Made by a program: the position numbers and the translations under genes. A stretch of DNA of 64,000 bases from assembly GCF_009498035.1 (NCBI RefSeq), contig NZ_CP034550.1, forward strand, positions 1,364,001 to 1,428,000, written 5' to 3'. This stretch comes from Saccharothrix syringae. GTDB lineage: Bacteria > Actinomycetota > Actinomycetes > Mycobacteriales > Pseudonocardiaceae. The notes under the pieces were generated by a model. It had not been told where the DNA came from. It searched no databases and saw only the letters and a program-made list of their open reading frames with translations. The stretch's first letter is position 1. Every line of letters starts with the position of its first letter. This document shows, one piece after another, positions 60,575-64,000 of the stretch.

Positions 60575-61423
60575 ATGCAGACGGACGAAAAGCAGTCCAC
60601 CCGCCTGAGCACCGCGCGCAGCCGGGAGCTGGGGGAGGAACTGCGCCGCGTGCGGCACCGGGCCGGGATGTCGTCGGGGTTGGTCACCGAGGCGCTGGGC
60701 TGGTCGCTGGGAAAGCTGTCCAAGCTGGAGACCGGCACCCGCGGCACCAGCCCGTGGGAGATCGGCACCCTGCTCGGCCGGTGCGGCGCGGACAAGGCCA
60801 CGCGCGAGCGCATCATGGCCATCGCCAACGAACCGGACACCGGCAGCTTCCTGCGCCGGCACGCCACGGCGGCGGACGACCTGCTCGCGGTGGCCCTGCA
60901 CGAGGGCGTGGCCCGCGCGATCGCCACCTACGAGCCGATCACCGTCCCGAGCCTGGCCCAGACCGAGGACTACGCCCGCGCCCTCACCGGCGACCACGAC
61001 CTGGCCGGTGCCCGCGTCGCCCGCCAGGAGAACCTGAACCGCGCCGACGGCCCCGACACCGTCGTCTACGTCCACGAGATCGCGCTGCGGCTCGTGGTCG
61101 GCGACGTCGGCGTCATGCGCGACCAGGTCCTGCACCTGACCGCGCTGTGCGGCCGGCCGCGGTACGGCCCGCGCGTCATCCCCATGACGGCGGCCGCCCA
61201 CGCCGCGCTGCGCCACCCGGCCACCGTGCTGACGTTCAACGCCCCGTTCAAGCCCCTGGTCTACACCGAGACCGACGCGGCCACCGTCTTCCACGACGAC
61301 CCCACCACCGTCACCGTCTACCAGGCGAAGATGCGCCGGCTGCACCGCCTGGCCCTCGACGCCGAACGCTCACGCGACCTCCTGGCCCGCTGGGCCGAGG
61401 TCTACGACAGGGAGACCCGCTGA
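60575..61423 (+). CDS. XRE-family regulator with DUF5753
   Basis: 282 residues from ATG at 60575, with GAGGGGAA upstream; an in-frame GTG at 60545, near the expected start point, is an alternative. The helix-turn-helix (RELGEELRRVRHRAGMSSGLVTEALGWSLGKLSKLETGTRGTSPWEIGTLL) is followed by a DUF5753 domain (LHEGVARAIATYEPITVPSLAQTEDYARAL, to VVYVHEIALRLVVG and YQAKMRRLHRLALDAERSRDLL). Such regulators occur in many copies in actinomycetes, usually with a small partner gene (often DUF397), and influence development and antibiotic production. Overlaps the next gene (TGATG). Confidence 0.93.
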   Translation: MQTDEKQSTRLSTARSRELGEELRRVRHRAGMSSGLVTEALGWSLGKLSKLETGTRGTSPWEIGTLLGRCGADKATRERIMAIANEPDTGSFLRRHATAADDLLAVALHEGVARAIATYEPITVPSLAQTEDYARALTGDHDLAGARVARQENLNRADGPDTVVYVHEIALRLVVGDVGVMRDQVLHLTALCGRPRYGPRVIPMTAAAHAALRHPATVLTFNAPFKPLVYTETDAATVFHDDPTTVTVYQAKMRRLHRLALDAERSRDLLARWAEVYDRETR

Positions 61424-61689
61424 TGTCGCTGCGCCCGTTCCGCTGGCTGCCCCACAACGGCAAGCGCCACGCCGTGCCCGCCGAACTCGTGCCGAGGGAC
61501 GCGGCCACCACGCTGTGCGGGGAGGAGCTGGTCATCCCGGTCCAGCGCGCCTCCTCCCTGGAGTGGTGCTGGCCGACGTGCACCGACTGCGACAGCGCCT
61601 GGCGGCGGGTCGAGCGCATCCCCGCGTTCCCGCGCCAGCGCACGGCCGCCTCGAAGCGGACCTGGAACATCCCGATCACCACCGGTTGA
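61423..61689 (+). CDS. Small zinc-ribbon-like partner protein of the XRE regulator
   Basis: 88 residues from ATG at 61423, overlapping the regulator stop by one base. It reads FRWLPHNGKRHAVPAELVPRDAATTLCGEEL then SSLEWCWPTCTDCDSAWRRVERIPAF, with two His (H11, H16) and Cys at TLC, WC and CTDC that could bind zinc. The basic C-terminal tail ends TWNIPITTG. It occupies the slot normally filled by DUF397 beside such XRE genes but is a different family. It is probably an effector or co-regulator; no experimental role known to me. Confidence 0.8.
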   Translation: MSLRPFRWLPHNGKRHAVPAELVPRDAATTLCGEELVIPVQRASSLEWCWPTCTDCDSAWRRVERIPAFPRQRTAASKRTWNIPITTG

Positions 61690-61805
61690 CCGGGTTCCCG
61701 CGTCCGGCCGAGGCGCGCCCGCGGGGGCAGCGGCCCGCCGTTCGCGGTCTTCTGCGGCGAAGCGGGCCGTTCGACGCCCTTCCGCCGAAAACCCCGGACG
61801 AACGC

Positions 61806-61841
61806 GGCGGGGCGGCACCGACCAGCCGGTGCCGCCCCGCC
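61806..61841. terminator. Bidirectional terminator hairpin
   Basis: Perfect 15-bp stem GGCGGGGCGGCACCG (61806-61820) and complement (61827-61841), 6-nt loop, between the convergent zinc-ribbon and pepN genes. Confidence 0.88.
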
Positions 61842-61852
61842 CGCGCCCCGCG

Positions 61853-64000
<2,148 letters not shown>

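Overview
The window is chromosomal DNA of a high-GC filamentous actinomycete. Codons end almost always in G or C, many genes start with GTG, and stop/start overlaps of the GTGA type are common. Gene content (XRE-DUF5753 regulator with a zinc-ribbon partner, CopD-CtaG fusion, SAM methyltransferase of the Methyltransf_19 type, DUF3558 lipoprotein) points to Pseudonocardiaceae, for example a Saccharothrix/Lentzea/Actinosynnema-like strain. This placement is inferred from content only; no search was run.

Left third (1-24 kb): mostly accessory genes. A GH20 hexosaminidase sits under a DasR-like site; then come a CYTH-CHAD protein, a coiled-coil protein, a 22-bp-periodic intergenic repeat, an anchored HNH nuclease and a NarL-type two-component pair. 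An orphan formyltransferase and an amidohydrolase diverge from an IdeR/DmdR-like iron box. Around 13.3-20.2 kb lies a coherent module: a MerR-like regulator, a small Cys-containing secreted protein, a four-gene operon (lipoprotein, periplasmic-type adaptor with a peptidoglycan-binding domain, MacB-like ATPase, FtsX-like permease) and an OmpR-type two-component system. Two intergenic regions of this module share a near-identical 17-bp direct-repeat motif. A GH10-CBM2 xylanase, a TetR unit and a secreted hydrolase follow.

Middle (24-39 kb): tRNA-Arg, a LacI regulator divergent from an MFS transporter, a DUF3558 lipoprotein, a CopD-CtaG copper/oxidase-assembly protein, a TetR-regulated ABC-2 exporter, an SSB with a very long tail, EttA, and a 1360-residue TPR-like protein whose C-terminal two thirds are low-complexity tandem repeats.

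Right third (39-64 kb): the large NAD-dependent glutamate dehydrogenase, a serine hydrolase/MarR pair, an alpha-amylase, an alpha-glucosidase with its LacI regulator, an AlkZ-like protein, a thioesterase, a second alpha-glucosidase, truncated haemoglobin GlbO, an MscS channel, a frameshifted prolyl oligopeptidase, an HNH protein, CtaJ, a DUF5130 protein and the 3' part of aminopeptidase N. From memory, the order ssb-ettA-gdh-thioesterase-hypothetical-aglA-glbO-HNH-ctaJ-DUF5130-pepN matches Mycobacterium tuberculosis Rv2478c to Rv2467. The genes interrupting that backbone are the most interesting: the giant repeat protein between ettA and gdh, an octapeptide-repeat protein (nine copies of a DSVRITAS-like unit) between HNH and ctaJ, and an XRE/zinc-ribbon pair before pepN. 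Many genes have a TANNNT hexamer 6-8 nt before the start codon and no Shine-Dalgarno sequence, suggesting leaderless transcripts.
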